A stretch of DNA of 64,000 bases, from contig CAWIJL010000005.1 in the NCBI GenBank assembly GCA_963836405.1, positions 124,001 through 188,000 of the forward strand. The letters run 5' to 3'. The position numbers and the translations under genes are program-made. Numbering within the stretch: position 1 is the stretch's first letter; each line of letters begins with the position of its first letter. The notes beneath the pieces are model-generated. The model had not been told where the DNA came from. It was given only the letters and a program-made list of their open reading frames with translations, and did not search any database. This DNA is from CAWIJJ01 sp963836405. GTDB taxonomy: Bacteria; Acidobacteriota; Terriglobia; Bryobacterales; Bryobacteraceae. This document shows, one piece after another, positions 29,763-37,546 of the stretch.

Positions 29763-30971
29763 ATGCGAGTTCTTCTGACGGCCACCGCCTCGTACGCTCC
29801 GCCGCGAGGGGGCGCCACCCGCAGCAATTTGATCTGGATTAACCACCTGGCCTCGGCGGGCCATGAGTGCCGCATCGTCTGCGGCCCGTCGGCCGCGGGC
29901 GCCGAACTGCGCCATCACCCGGCGGTGACGCATCTGCCGGTGGAGGATCCTTCGCGCCGCGTGCAGACGCTGCGCCGCGAAATCTCGGCGTTCCGGCCGG
30001 ACTGGGTGCTGGTCTCTTCCGAGGATCTGGGCCACGGCCTGCTGCGCGAAGCCCACCATTCGGCGCCCGGGCGCGTGGTCTACCTCGCGCACACGCCGCA
30101 GTTCTACCCCTTCGGTCCGGCAAGCTGGAATCCGGACCGCGAAGCCGCGGACCTGGTGGCCGAATCGGCGGGCATCGTCGCCATCGGCCGGCATATGGCG
30201 GAGTACATCGAACGCAACCTGGGCCGCTCCGCCGTGGTCATTCATCCCCCCATCTACGGCTGGGGCCCGTTCGCGAACTATGCCAATTTCGACGCCGGGC
30301 TGATCGCCATGATCAATCCGTGCGCCGTGAAGGGGCTTTCGATTTTTCTCGACCTGGCCGAGCGCCTGCCCGCGCTGCAATTCGGCGCCGTGCCGGGCTG
30401 GGGCACCACCACCGAGGATCGGCGCGAACTCGCACGCCTGCCGAACGTCCGCCTGCTTCCGAATCCGCCTTTCATCGACGACATTCTGCGAAACAGCCGC
30501 GTCCTGTTGATGCCTTCGCTCTGGTACGAGGGGTTCGGGCTGATCGTGATGGAGAGTATGCTGCGCGGGATCCCCGTGGTTTCGAGCGATGCCGGGGGGC
30601 TCAAAGAGGCCAAGCGCGGCACCGGCTATGTGATCCCGGTACACACCATCGAACGCTACCAGCCCGTGTTCGACGAGCACGCCATGCCCAAGCCGGTGGT
30701 GCAGGAGAACGACGCGACGCCGTGGATGGCGGCGCTGCACGAGCTGCTCAACGATCGCGACGCTTACTATAGCGAATCGGCGGCCTCGCGCGCCGCCGCC
30801 GACAGCTTCGTGGCCGGCCTGGACGCAGGCGAAATGGAACGGTTCCTGCGCGACCTCACACCTTCGGCGGGGGCCGCGCGGCAACGCGATGCGGGAACGG
30901 TGGAATCGCTCTCACCGGAAAAACGGGCGCTTCTGCTGCAACGACTCCATCAGCGGCGGACGGTCCGCTGA
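29763..30971 (+). CDS. GT4-type glycosyltransferase with NRPS-like C-terminal tail
   Basis: A 402-residue GT-B fold glycosyltransferase. The N-terminal acceptor domain opens with MRVLLTATASYAPPRGG; the donor-binding half contains VVIHPPIYG, AMINPCAVKGLSIFLDLAE, the spacer VRLLPNPPFIDDIL and the GT4 signature WYEGFGLIVMESMLRGIPVVSSDAGGLKE with the E-x7-E arrangement. The donor is probably a nucleotide sugar. After the catalytic domain comes a short tail, SLSPEKRALLLQRLHQR, similar to helices placed before condensation domains in non-ribosomal peptide synthetases. Its stop and the next start share one base (TGATG). This glycosyltransferase and the next are homologous, probably by duplication. 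Confidence 0.88.
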   Translation: MRVLLTATASYAPPRGGATRSNLIWINHLASAGHECRIVCGPSAAGAELRHHPAVTHLPVEDPSRRVQTLRREISAFRPDWVLVSSEDLGHGLLREAHHSAPGRVVYLAHTPQFYPFGPASWNPDREAADLVAESAGIVAIGRHMAEYIERNLGRSAVVIHPPIYGWGPFANYANFDAGLIAMINPCAVKGLSIFLDLAERLPALQFGAVPGWGTTTEDRRELARLPNVRLLPNPPFIDDILRNSRVLLMPSLWYEGFGLIVMESMLRGIPVVSSDAGGLKEAKRGTGYVIPVHTIERYQPVFDEHAMPKPVVQENDATPWMAALHELLNDRDAYYSESAASRAAADSFVAGLDAGEMERFLRDLTPSAGAARQRDAGTVESLSPEKRALLLQRLHQRRTVR

Positions 30972-32962
30972 TGCGCATTCTGCTGGCGCAGAATTCTCTT
31001 TACTATCCCGCGCACGGCGGCGGCGACAAGTCCAACCGGCTCCTGATGGAGGCCCTGGCGGCACGCGGCCACGAGTGTCGCGTGGTGGCCCGCATCGCCG
31101 TGTTCGGCGAACGGGAGCACGAGCGCTACCTCGAGGACCTGGCCGCACGGGGCACCACGCCGCGCTCGACCGGCGGCGGCGTGGTGGTGTTCGAGCGCAA
31201 CGGCGTGGGGGTCCACGTGGTCACCAACTCGGCCCTGCGCGCCTGCTTCGTTGCCGAGGTGGAACAGTTCCGTCCGGACGTGATTCTCGCCTCCACCGAC
31301 GATCCGGCCCAGTTGCTGCTGGAGGCTGCGCTGCGGGCGCCGGGCGCGCGCGTCGTGTACCTGGTGCGCGCCACACTGGCCGTGCCGTTCGGCCCCGACG
31401 CGGCCTTTCCGAGCGACGCCAACACGGCCCGCATTCGCCGCGCCGCGCTGGTGGTGGGCGTCAGCGAATACGTGGCGCGATACGTGCGCGAGCATGCGCG
31501 GATGGACGCGGTGCACGTGCCCATTTCGCTGCTCGAGCCGGGCGACTGGCCCGAACTAGGCCGCTACGAAAATCAGTTCGTCACCATCACGAATCCGTGC
31601 GCGGTGAAGGGCATCGCCATCTTTCTGGCGCTCGCGGATGCGTTCCCCGAGGTGGCCTTCGCCGCCGTGCCCACGTGGGGCACTAATGCCGGAGATCGCG
31701 CCGCGCTCGCGGCCCGGCCCAACATCACGATTCTCGATCCGGTGGACAACATCGACGATCTGCTGCGACGGACGCGCGTGCTGCTGGTGCCGTCGCTGTG
31801 GGCCGAGGCGCGCTCCCGCATCGTGCTCGAAGCCATGCTGCGCGGCGTGCCGGTGATGGCCGCGGACGTGGGCGGCATTCCGGAAGCCAAGATGGGCGTG
31901 CCGTACCTGCTCCCCGTCGCGCCGATTTCGAAATACCGGCCCAGCCTGGACGAGCAGATGGTGCCGGTGGCGGAAGTGCCGCCGCAGGATATCGGGCCGT
32001 GGCGCGAGGCCCTGGCGCGGCTTTTCTCCGACCCCGCGCATTACGCCGAAATCTCGCGCGCCTCGCGCGCCGCGGCCCTTGAATACGCCGAAAAGCTGAG
32101 CGCGGAACCGTTCGAGCGCCTGATCTCCAACCTTCCGGCAGCGCCAGTTGCGCCGTCCGCCGCACCGCCGGACTCGGGCGAGCTCTCGGCCGACAAGCGC
32201 CGCCTGCTTGCCCTGCGGCTGCGCAAACGCGCCCCCGCGGCAGCCTGGTTTCCCGGCGCTGCCGCCGCTTCCGGCGCCCGGCTGTTCGTCTTCCCGCATG
32301 CGGGAGGCGGCACGCTCGCGCCGGTAGAGGAGGAGCTGCCTTACGCACTCTGTCCCGTGCGTCTCCCGGGACGCGAAACGCGGCTTGCCGAGGCGCCCTT
32401 CGAACGCATGACGCCGCTGGTGGACGCGCTGGCCGGGGCCATCGAACCGTACCTCGGTCAGCCGTTCGCCTTCTTCGGGCATAGCATGGGCGCGGTGGTC
32501 GCCTTCGAACTGGCGCGGCGCCTGCGCGACGGCGGCCGGCCGTTGCCCCAAATGCTCATCGCCTCCGCCGCCCGCGCGCCGCAATTCCGCCGCAATCACG
32601 TGCCGCCGCCCGATCCATCGCCCGACGAATTTCTGGAAGAGCTGCGGCGCCTGGAGGGAGTCCCGGCGGAGATCCTTGCGGATCCCGCGCTGCTGGCCGC
32701 CGTGCTGCCCGCGCTCACCGCCGATGCGGCGCTCTACCGGCGCTACGTCTATGCCGAAGCCGCGCCCCTGCCGTTTCCGATGCGCGCGTACGGGGGCGCC
32801 GCGGATCCCAACATCCGCATGGAACACCTGGAAGCCTGGGCCGTGCAGACCACCGCCTCCTTTGCCGTGCGCCGGTTCCCCGGGGGCCACTTCTACCTGC
32901 GCGACGCTCCCGGCCTGGCCGCGGCGCTTCGCGAGGACCTTTCGAACGGAGCGGCTGGATGA
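30971..32962 (+). CDS. GT4-type glycosyltransferase fused to a type II thioesterase
   Basis: A 663-residue fusion. Residues 1-385 are a GT4 glycosyltransferase homologous to the preceding protein (TITNPCAVKGIAIFLALAD, LWAEARSRIVLEAMLRGVPVMAADVGGIPEA). A linker at about 390-425 contains ELSADKRRLLALRLRKR. Residues 430-660 are an alpha/beta-hydrolase thioesterase of the type II editing class, with FVFPHAGGG (oxyanion region), nucleophile Ser505 in GHSMG and His640 in GGHFYLRD. Such thioesterases release acyl groups from carrier domains in polyketide and non-ribosomal peptide assembly. The fusion suggests sugar transfer and acyl release happen on one enzyme. In the GT domain the motif residue after WxE is Ala-Arg rather than Gly-Phe. 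The stop overlaps the next start in ATGA. Confidence 0.88.
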   Translation: MRILLAQNSLYYPAHGGGDKSNRLLMEALAARGHECRVVARIAVFGEREHERYLEDLAARGTTPRSTGGGVVVFERNGVGVHVVTNSALRACFVAEVEQFRPDVILASTDDPAQLLLEAALRAPGARVVYLVRATLAVPFGPDAAFPSDANTARIRRAALVVGVSEYVARYVREHARMDAVHVPISLLEPGDWPELGRYENQFVTITNPCAVKGIAIFLALADAFPEVAFAAVPTWGTNAGDRAALAARPNITILDPVDNIDDLLRRTRVLLVPSLWAEARSRIVLEAMLRGVPVMAADVGGIPEAKMGVPYLLPVAPISKYRPSLDEQMVPVAEVPPQDIGPWREALARLFSDPAHYAEISRASRAAALEYAEKLSAEPFERLISNLPAAPVAPSAAPPDSGELSADKRRLLALRLRKRAPAAAWFPGAAAASGARLFVFPHAGGGTLAPVEEELPYALCPVRLPGRETRLAEAPFERMTPLVDALAGAIEPYLGQPFAFFGHSMGAVVAFELARRLRDGGRPLPQMLIASAARAPQFRRNHVPPPDPSPDEFLEELRRLEGVPAEILADPALLAAVLPALTADAALYRRYVYAEAAPLPFPMRAYGGAADPNIRMEHLEAWAVQTTASFAVRRFPGGHFYLRDAPGLAAALREDLSNGAAG

Positions 32963-33915
32963 AACTCACCGTGCTGGACGGCTATTGCCTCAACCCGGGG
33001 GACCTGGCGTGGGAAGGGCTCTCGCGTTTTGGAACGGTAGAGGTTTTCGACCGCACCTCGCCCGGCGAGGCGGCAGCCCGCGCCGCCGGCGCCGCTTGCC
33101 TGTTCACCAACAAGACCGCGCTGCCGCGCTCGGTGCTGGAAAAACTGCCCGAGTTGCGCTACATCGGCGTGCTCGCCACCGGATACAACGTGGTGGATGT
33201 CGAGGCCGCGCGCGAGCGGGGCGTGGTGGTCACCAATGTTCCCACTTACGGCACGGCGTCGGTGGCGCAGTTCGTCTTCGCCCTGCTGCTGGAACTTTGC
33301 CACAACGCAAAGCTTCATGCCGAGGCGGTGCGCGCGGGCGAATGGTCGCGAAACGCGGACTGGAGCTTCTGGAAAGCGCCTCTGATGGAACTGGCGGGTA
33401 AGACGATGGGGATCGTCGGATTCGGCCGCATCGGCCGCGCTACCGCCCGCATCGGCGACGCCATGGGGATGCGAGTCATTGCCAACGACACCTTTCACGG
33501 CGACCCGCCCGCGTATCCGGACTTCCGCTGGGCCGCGCTCGACGAATTGCTGCGCGAATCCGACGTGGTCAGCCTGCATTCCCCGCTGTTGCCGGAAACC
33601 GAAGGCATGATCGACCGCCGCAGCCTGGCGCTGATGAAACCCGGCGCGTTCCTGATCAACACTTCGCGAGGCGCGCTGGTGGTGGACCGCGACCTGGCTG
33701 AGGCGCTCGACGAGGGCCGCCTGGCGGGCGCGGGCCTGGATGTTCTTTCCGTGGAACCCCCCGATCCCGGCAATCCTCTGCTGCGCGCGCGCAACTGCCT
33801 GGTGACGCCGCACATCGCGTGGGCCACGCGGGAAGCGCGCGCCCGCCTCATGGAGCAGGTGGTCGCGAACGTATCCGCCTTCCTCGCGGGCCACCCGATA
33901 AATGTGATAAGTTGA
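32959..33915 (+). CDS. D-2-hydroxyacid dehydrogenase, glycerate/hydroxypyruvate-reductase-like
   Basis: A 318-residue NAD(P)-dependent dehydrogenase. The Rossmann motif is GIVGFGRIGRATARIG near residue 155, the substrate loop is LATGYNVVD with YGTASVAQFVFALLLEL, and the catalytic triad lies in NTSRGALV (Arg), the Glu of LSVEPP and TPHIAW (His). The sequence type is close to glycerate dehydrogenases, which interconvert hydroxypyruvate and D-glycerate. In this operon it could supply or remove a glycerate-derived unit related to the FkbH-loaded glyceryl group; this link is inference. The four-base overlap with the upstream fusion gene shows coupled translation. Confidence 0.9.
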   Translation: MKLTVLDGYCLNPGDLAWEGLSRFGTVEVFDRTSPGEAAARAAGAACLFTNKTALPRSVLEKLPELRYIGVLATGYNVVDVEAARERGVVVTNVPTYGTASVAQFVFALLLELCHNAKLHAEAVRAGEWSRNADWSFWKAPLMELAGKTMGIVGFGRIGRATARIGDAMGMRVIANDTFHGDPPAYPDFRWAALDELLRESDVVSLHSPLLPETEGMIDRRSLALMKPGAFLINTSRGALVVDRDLAEALDEGRLAGAGLDVLSVEPPDPGNPLLRARNCLVTPHIAWATREARARLMEQVVANVSAFLAGHPINVIS

Positions 33916-33970
33916 AGCGGTATTAGCGGTAAAGATCTCCCTTGGAGATCCCGCGTGTACAGGAGCTTCC

Positions 33971-35263
33971 ATGAATCGAAGACATTTCATGATGGGTTCG
34001 GCAGCCGTACTGGGCGCCGCATCCGCCACGTTCGGAAACCCCGCCGATACGGTCCGCGTCGCCATCATCGGGATCGGGGGACGCGGCAAAGATCACATCG
34101 GCGGCATGAGCAAACTTCAGGATGTGGAGATTGCCGGCCTTGCCGATATCGATGACGCGCACGCCGAAGTCGCCGTCCAGCAGGTGGTAAAAATGGGCCG
34201 CAAGGCGCCGCAGGCGTTCCGGGATTTCCGCAAGATCCTGGACGACAAAACCATCGACGCGGTCACCATCGCCACACCCAACCACTGGCACACCCTAGCG
34301 GCCATCTGGGCCTGTCAGGCCGGCAAGGACGTTTACGTCGAAAAGCCGTGCGCCTACAACATGTTCGAGGCCAAACAGATTGTGGCCGCGGCGCGCAAGT
34401 ACAACCGCATGGTGCAGCAGGGCAGCCAGATCCGTTCGTCGGTCGGCGTGCAGCAGGGCATCCAGCAGATCAAGGACGGCCTGATCGGCGACGTCTATCT
34501 TTCGCGCGGACTGTGCTTCAAGTGGCGCAACACCATCGGCCACGAAAACCCCAGCCCGGTGCCGCCGGGCGTCGATTTCGACATGTGGCTGGGACCGGCG
34601 CCGATGCGTCCGTTCCAGTCGAATCGCTTCCACTATAACTGGCACTGGTTCTGGGACACCGGCAACGGCGATCTGGGCAACCAGGGCATCCACCAGGTGG
34701 ACCTGGCGCGCTGGGGACTGGGGGTCAAGTATCCCACCAAGGTCAGCGCTATCGGCGGCAAGTTCATGTTCGACGACGACCAGCAGACGCCGAACACCCT
34801 GAACTGCGCTTACGAGTTCGACGATAACGGCAAGAAGAAGATGATGGAGTTCGAGGTGCGCCACTGGATAACCAATGGCGAAGCCACCATCCACGATCGC
34901 GGCAACAACGCCATCGGCGCCCTGTATTACGGCTCCAAGGGCTATCTCGATATCGACAGCTACAGTTCCTACAAGAGCTGGCTGGGACAAAAGCAGGAGC
35001 CTGGTCCGTCCGCCAACGAGGGCGGCGACCACTACCTGAACTTCATCCAGGCGGTGAAGAGCCGCAAGCGGGAGTCGCTGAATTCGGAAGTGGAAGAGGG
35101 CGCCATCTCGACCACCCTGGTGCATCTTGCCAACATTTCGTATCGCCTGGGCCGGACGTTGAATTTCGATGCGGCCAGCTATAGCATCAAAGGCGATCCG
35201 GAAGCGACGAAGATGTTCACCCGCGACTATCGCAAGCCGTACGTGGTTCCCGAGAAAGTGTAA
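33971..35263 (+). CDS. Gfo/Idh/MocA-family oxidoreductase with Tat-like signal
   Basis: A 430-residue protein opening with MNRRHFMMGSAAVLGAASA, a twin-arginine-type export signal, so it probably acts outside the cytoplasm with a bound cofactor. The Rossmann part shows VRVAIIGIGGRGKDHI and the family signature CQAGKDVYVEKPCAYN. The C-terminal part has HYNWHWFWDTGNGDLGNQGIHQVDLARWGLG, typical of the exported acidobacterial and planctomycete members. Family members oxidise or reduce sugars and sugar-derived cyclitols using NAD(P); the specific substrate here is unknown. It follows the glyceryl operon by 55 bases, has its own AGGAG site, and may be co-transcribed. Confidence 0.9.
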   Translation: MNRRHFMMGSAAVLGAASATFGNPADTVRVAIIGIGGRGKDHIGGMSKLQDVEIAGLADIDDAHAEVAVQQVVKMGRKAPQAFRDFRKILDDKTIDAVTIATPNHWHTLAAIWACQAGKDVYVEKPCAYNMFEAKQIVAAARKYNRMVQQGSQIRSSVGVQQGIQQIKDGLIGDVYLSRGLCFKWRNTIGHENPSPVPPGVDFDMWLGPAPMRPFQSNRFHYNWHWFWDTGNGDLGNQGIHQVDLARWGLGVKYPTKVSAIGGKFMFDDDQQTPNTLNCAYEFDDNGKKKMMEFEVRHWITNGEATIHDRGNNAIGALYYGSKGYLDIDSYSSYKSWLGQKQEPGPSANEGGDHYLNFIQAVKSRKRESLNSEVEEGAISTTLVHLANISYRLGRTLNFDAASYSIKGDPEATKMFTRDYRKPYVVPEKV

Positions 35264-35268
35264 GCGGC

Positions 35269-35293
35269 AGGGCGGGTCGTGCAGGCCCGCCCT
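35269..35293. terminator. GC-rich hairpin between convergent genes
   Basis: AGGGCGGG (35269-35276) and CCCGCCCT (35286-35293) form a perfect 8-bp stem with a 9-base loop, located between two converging genes. A clear T-run is missing on both sides, so it may be a weak or Rho-assisted bidirectional terminator. Confidence 0.55.
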
Positions 35294-35305
35294 CGCCTTT
35301 GCCGG

Positions 35306-36037
35306 CTAGTTCGCCGACGGCTTTTCCGCGTGGTCGATGACGATGAATTCGGCCTGGCCCTTAGTGGGCACCAGTTTCAGGCCGAGTTGCTGCTGCAAGG
35401 CAATCGCGAGCGGCGGGAGCTCCGATTCGCTGCCCGGAACCGGAGACGCCCAATCGAGCTTGAACGTGTAGAATCCGTTCAGGCCGGTGGTGTCCATCAC
35501 CGGTCCGCCGGCTCCGTTGCTCGCCAGGCGTGCGGCGAGTTTCGTCATTGTCTGCCTGGCAGCTTTCAAATGGAATCCAGCGGCATCCACGGTGATGGCG
35601 CTCCCGGGCTCCTCGCCGGGAGACGATTCCAGAAGCTTCGGGCCGTGCCTGTCCACCACGAGCGAGAACATCGGGATTGCCCTGGTCTGGCGATGGATCC
35701 GAAGCTGAAACCGGTCCGCGAGTAATGCCTGGAGCATGGTCCGCATCTGCTCGTTGGCGATCGGCCGGCCTCCCGCTGTGGCCTCCAAATCGTAATGCTC
35801 CGACGAGGCCCACCCGGGGGCTCCGGAAATTTCCTCATATCGCACGCGATATGCGGTGGTGATCATGTCGAGCAGTGTCGATGCGGTTGCGGACACGCGG
35901 CTGCCTTTTACGACCGGATCCGCAGAAAACGTGACGATGCCGGGATGCGGCTTGATGGACGCCACTTCGAACGACCCCTGGCCAAACGCGACGGCGGCCA
36001 GGCTCAGACACACGACTGCCACTCTGTTCTTTCGCAT
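35306..36037 (-). CDS. TIGR03435-type secreted acidobacterial protein
   Basis: A 243-residue exported protein with signal peptide MRKNRVAVVCLSLAAVAFG. The order FEVASIKPH, LLDMITTAYRVRYEEISGAPGW, YDLEATA and MRTMLQALLADRFQLRIHRQTRAIPMFSLVVDRHGPKL is the diagnostic layout of the TIGR03435 family, expanded in Solibacter-like genomes. The C-terminal LAIALQQQLGLKLVPTKGQAEFIVIDHAEKPS is also standard. The biochemical role of the family is unknown. It lies just upstream (on the minus strand) of nothing obvious and just downstream of a truncated partner gene often found beside this family. Confidence 0.9.
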   Translation of the reverse strand: MRKNRVAVVCLSLAAVAFGQGSFEVASIKPHPGIVTFSADPVVKGSRVSATASTLLDMITTAYRVRYEEISGAPGWASSEHYDLEATAGGRPIANEQMRTMLQALLADRFQLRIHRQTRAIPMFSLVVDRHGPKLLESSPGEEPGSAITVDAAGFHLKAARQTMTKLAARLASNGAGGPVMDTTGLNGFYTFKLDWASPVPGSESELPPLAIALQQQLGLKLVPTKGQAEFIVIDHAEKPSAN

Positions 36038-36053
36038 GGTGTACTCTCGTCTG

Positions 36054-36407
36054 TTATTTCCTGCCGACGACCAGATCGGCGCTATCGGCGGAGCCAGTCA
36101 GAAACGATGCCTCGCCCCAGCGCCATTCGGGCTCCTGCCGCACGTACAGGTTGTAGGTTCCGGAGCCCGGTGCGACCCTGCTGCCGCACTCCACTCGAAA
36201 TTCCGCCGCGCCTTCGCGGAACCGCAGACCGTTCCCCGAGACCGCGCCGTTTTTCACGAACCCGAGTTTCTCATTGGGGACGAGCGACAGGATGAACCTT
36301 CCGTGTCCTGCCAGGTACAACCAGACCACCGCTCCCGATGTTCCGCCGTTGCCGTCGCGGGCTTCCGGTTTGCCGTTCAGAAATACGCGGGGAGCCGTAA
36401 GCGTCAA
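36054..36407 (-). CDS. Hypothetical protein commonly next to TIGR03435 genes, N-terminally truncated
   Basis: A 117-residue frame with WLYLAGHGRFILSLVPNEKLGFVKNGAVSGNGLRF and GSGTYNLYVRQEPEW, a beta-rich protein type that I associate with TIGR03435 neighbours in Solibacter-like genomes. The frame continues upstream to about 36480 (through SGCAPRDFTLADVELTL) but no start codon or complete signal peptide exists there before a stop, so the 5' end has probably been lost. The TTG at 36407 could serve as a start but would give a protein without a signal. The junction coincides with a relic on the plus strand. Confidence 0.55.
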   Translation of the reverse strand: MTLTAPRVFLNGKPEARDGNGGTSGAVVWLYLAGHGRFILSLVPNEKLGFVKNGAVSGNGLRFREGAAEFRVECGSRVAPGSGTYNLYVRQEPEWRWGEASFLTGSADSADLVVGRK

Positions 36408-36427
36408 TTCGACATCGGCCAGGGTGA

Positions 36428-36589
36428 AGTCGCGCGGAGCGCATCCTGAGACAACTGGAAGAACGGGATCAGGACGCGGTTGACGCAGCGATTAAGAAAG
36501 CCGTGCAGTCATATATGGCGCTGAGAAAGCGAATCGGTAAACCAGTCACAGAGGAGCAGGCGCAAAAGTGGGCGAAAGAGAATTGCTGA
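36428..36589 (+). pseudogene. 3' remnant of a small charged protein
   Basis: After an in-frame TGA at 36425-36427 a clean frame reads ERILRQLEERDQDAVDAAI then KKAVQSYMALRKRIGKPVTEEQAQKWAKENC and a stop. The composition (helical, charged, no rare-codon bias) suggests a genuine protein end, but there is no start codon. It overlaps the truncated 5' end of the minus-strand gene, so the two may meet at a deletion or recombination breakpoint. Confidence 0.35.
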
Positions 36590-37152
36590 AGAGGATTAGT
36601 TGCGGTTCTTCGGCTTCTTTGCCTTCGCCTTCGACTCGCGCTTGCGCGGTATATCGGAGGCGGCATAGGAGGCGTTTTCGGGCGAGCGCGGATCACGGGC
36701 TTGGAAGGGCTCTTTCGAAACCTTGAGGGATGCAGGACAATTCTAGCCAAACATATTTGAAATTTCCCGATCAGCCCCAGTCTGCTACGGCGGACGGGGT
36801 AGCCCAGGATGGTAACGACGCGACCGGAGTCCTTGTCGAGATACACGAACGCATCGCCGACAATTCGGTATTTGGCTTTCCATCCGATGGCGAACCGCGT
36901 ATCCGTCTCTTCGAAATGAACATCCTCCGGATCGCCATCCCGCGCCAATCTCACGGCCAGGTGATCCGCGGCGTCGAGCAACCAGGCATCCCCAGTGTCG
37001 GTCGAGAACAGCGCCAGAGGACCAACCGTTACGAAGCGATCGTCATGCTCAGCGGCGCGATGCTGGATGTATCGGATCTCATCGGCGAGTTGGAAATCCT
37101 TGCCGTCGATGTGCCGCTTGCCTGGCCCGCGTTTGATGGTCTTCCGGCCCAC
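36469..37152 (-). CDS. Hypothetical protein; conserved-looking N-terminal half, doubtful tail
   Basis: A 227-codon frame. Its first 125 residues look like a real protein (IQHRAAEHDDRFVTVGPLALFSTDTGDAWLLDAADHLAVRLARDGD, then RFAIGWKAKYRIVGDAFVYLDKDSGRVVTILGYPVRRSRLG). The last 90 residues are Arg/Pro/Ser-rich and look like readthrough of another frame: between 36721 and 36596 the minus strand has a better frame (VSKEPFQARDPRSPENASYAASDIPRKRE, ending KNRN and stop). The gene may carry a frameshift near 36720, or two short genes may overlap. No function can be assigned. Confidence 0.5.
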   Translation of the reverse strand: MGRKTIKRGPGKRHIDGKDFQLADEIRYIQHRAAEHDDRFVTVGPLALFSTDTGDAWLLDAADHLAVRLARDGDPEDVHFEETDTRFAIGWKAKYRIVGDAFVYLDKDSGRVVTILGYPVRRSRLGLIGKFQICLARIVLHPSRFRKSPSKPVIRARPKTPPMPPPIYRASASRRRRQRSRRTATNPLQQFSFAHFCACSSVTGLPIRFLSAIYDCTAFLIAASTAS

Positions 37153-37327
37153 TGATTTCCGCGCCTGTGTAGAGTAGATTCCGATGGAACGCTTTACCCG
37201 GCTTTTCGAAAGTCTGCTCGTCTTTAAGGTCCGCGTAGAGAACGCGACCTCGCTGCTCTAATTCGGCCGCGCCCATCCCGTCGATATCAAGCAGCAGTTC
37301 TTCGAGTTCCGGAGGCCCCATTGGCAT
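37079..37327 (-). CDS. Small hypothetical protein upstream of and overlapping the previous one
   Basis: An 82-codon frame starting MPMGPPELEELLLDIDGMGAAELEQRGRVLYADLKDEQTFEKPGKAFHRNLLY. The first 55 residues look coding; the last 25 are Arg/Gln-rich and overlap the start of the downstream frame by 74 bases. This overlap is longer than normal coupling, so a frameshift joining both into one protein is possible. No family is recognised and the ribosome-binding site is weak. Confidence 0.4.
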   Translation of the reverse strand: MPMGPPELEELLLDIDGMGAAELEQRGRVLYADLKDEQTFEKPGKAFHRNLLYTGAEISGPEDHQTRARQAAHRRQGFPTRR

Positions 37328-37375
37328 ATTTCGGTCGAATTATCCACTAATGAACTGACACTATAACAGTGTGAG

Positions 37376-37456
37376 GAGAGCGGGGGATCGCACCCCAACG
37401 CCCGGCAGAGCACTTGCGGTTGATAGGGCCGCTCCTAGCACCATCTAGACGCCCTC
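37376..37456 (-). tRNA. Degenerate tRNA-like sequence, class II (long variable arm) type
   Basis: On the minus strand GAGGGCG (from 37456) pairs with CGCTCTC (to 37376) as a 7-bp acceptor-like stem with one G-U pair. Between them lie a D-arm-like TCTAG-ATGGTG-CTAGG, an anticodon-like arm GCGGC-CCTATCA-ACCGC with one mismatched pair, a long variable-arm-like GTGCTCTGCCGGGCG and a T-arm-like GGGG-TGCGATC-CCCC. Position 33 is not U, the T-loop lacks the usual TTC, the T-stem is short and no CCA is encoded. It is best read as a tRNA remnant, perhaps serine-type, not a functional gene. Confidence 0.35.
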
Positions 37457-37490
37457 AAAAATTACCTTCAATTTGCAAAGCAAATCCTTT

Positions 37491-37526
37491 GGGCCGAAAG
37501 GCGCGATGGCGGCCCTGGCTTTTTTT
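37491..37526 (+). terminator. Terminator-like hairpin with a seven-T run, no obvious upstream gene
   Basis: GGGCCG (37491-37496) and CGGCCC (37510-37515) form a 6-bp stem with a 13-base loop, followed after four bases by seven T residues (37520-37526) on the plus strand. The nearest annotated genes on both sides run on the minus strand, so the transcript it would end is unknown. Confidence 0.45.
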
Positions 37527-37546
37527 GCCACGCACCGGCCCTCAGC

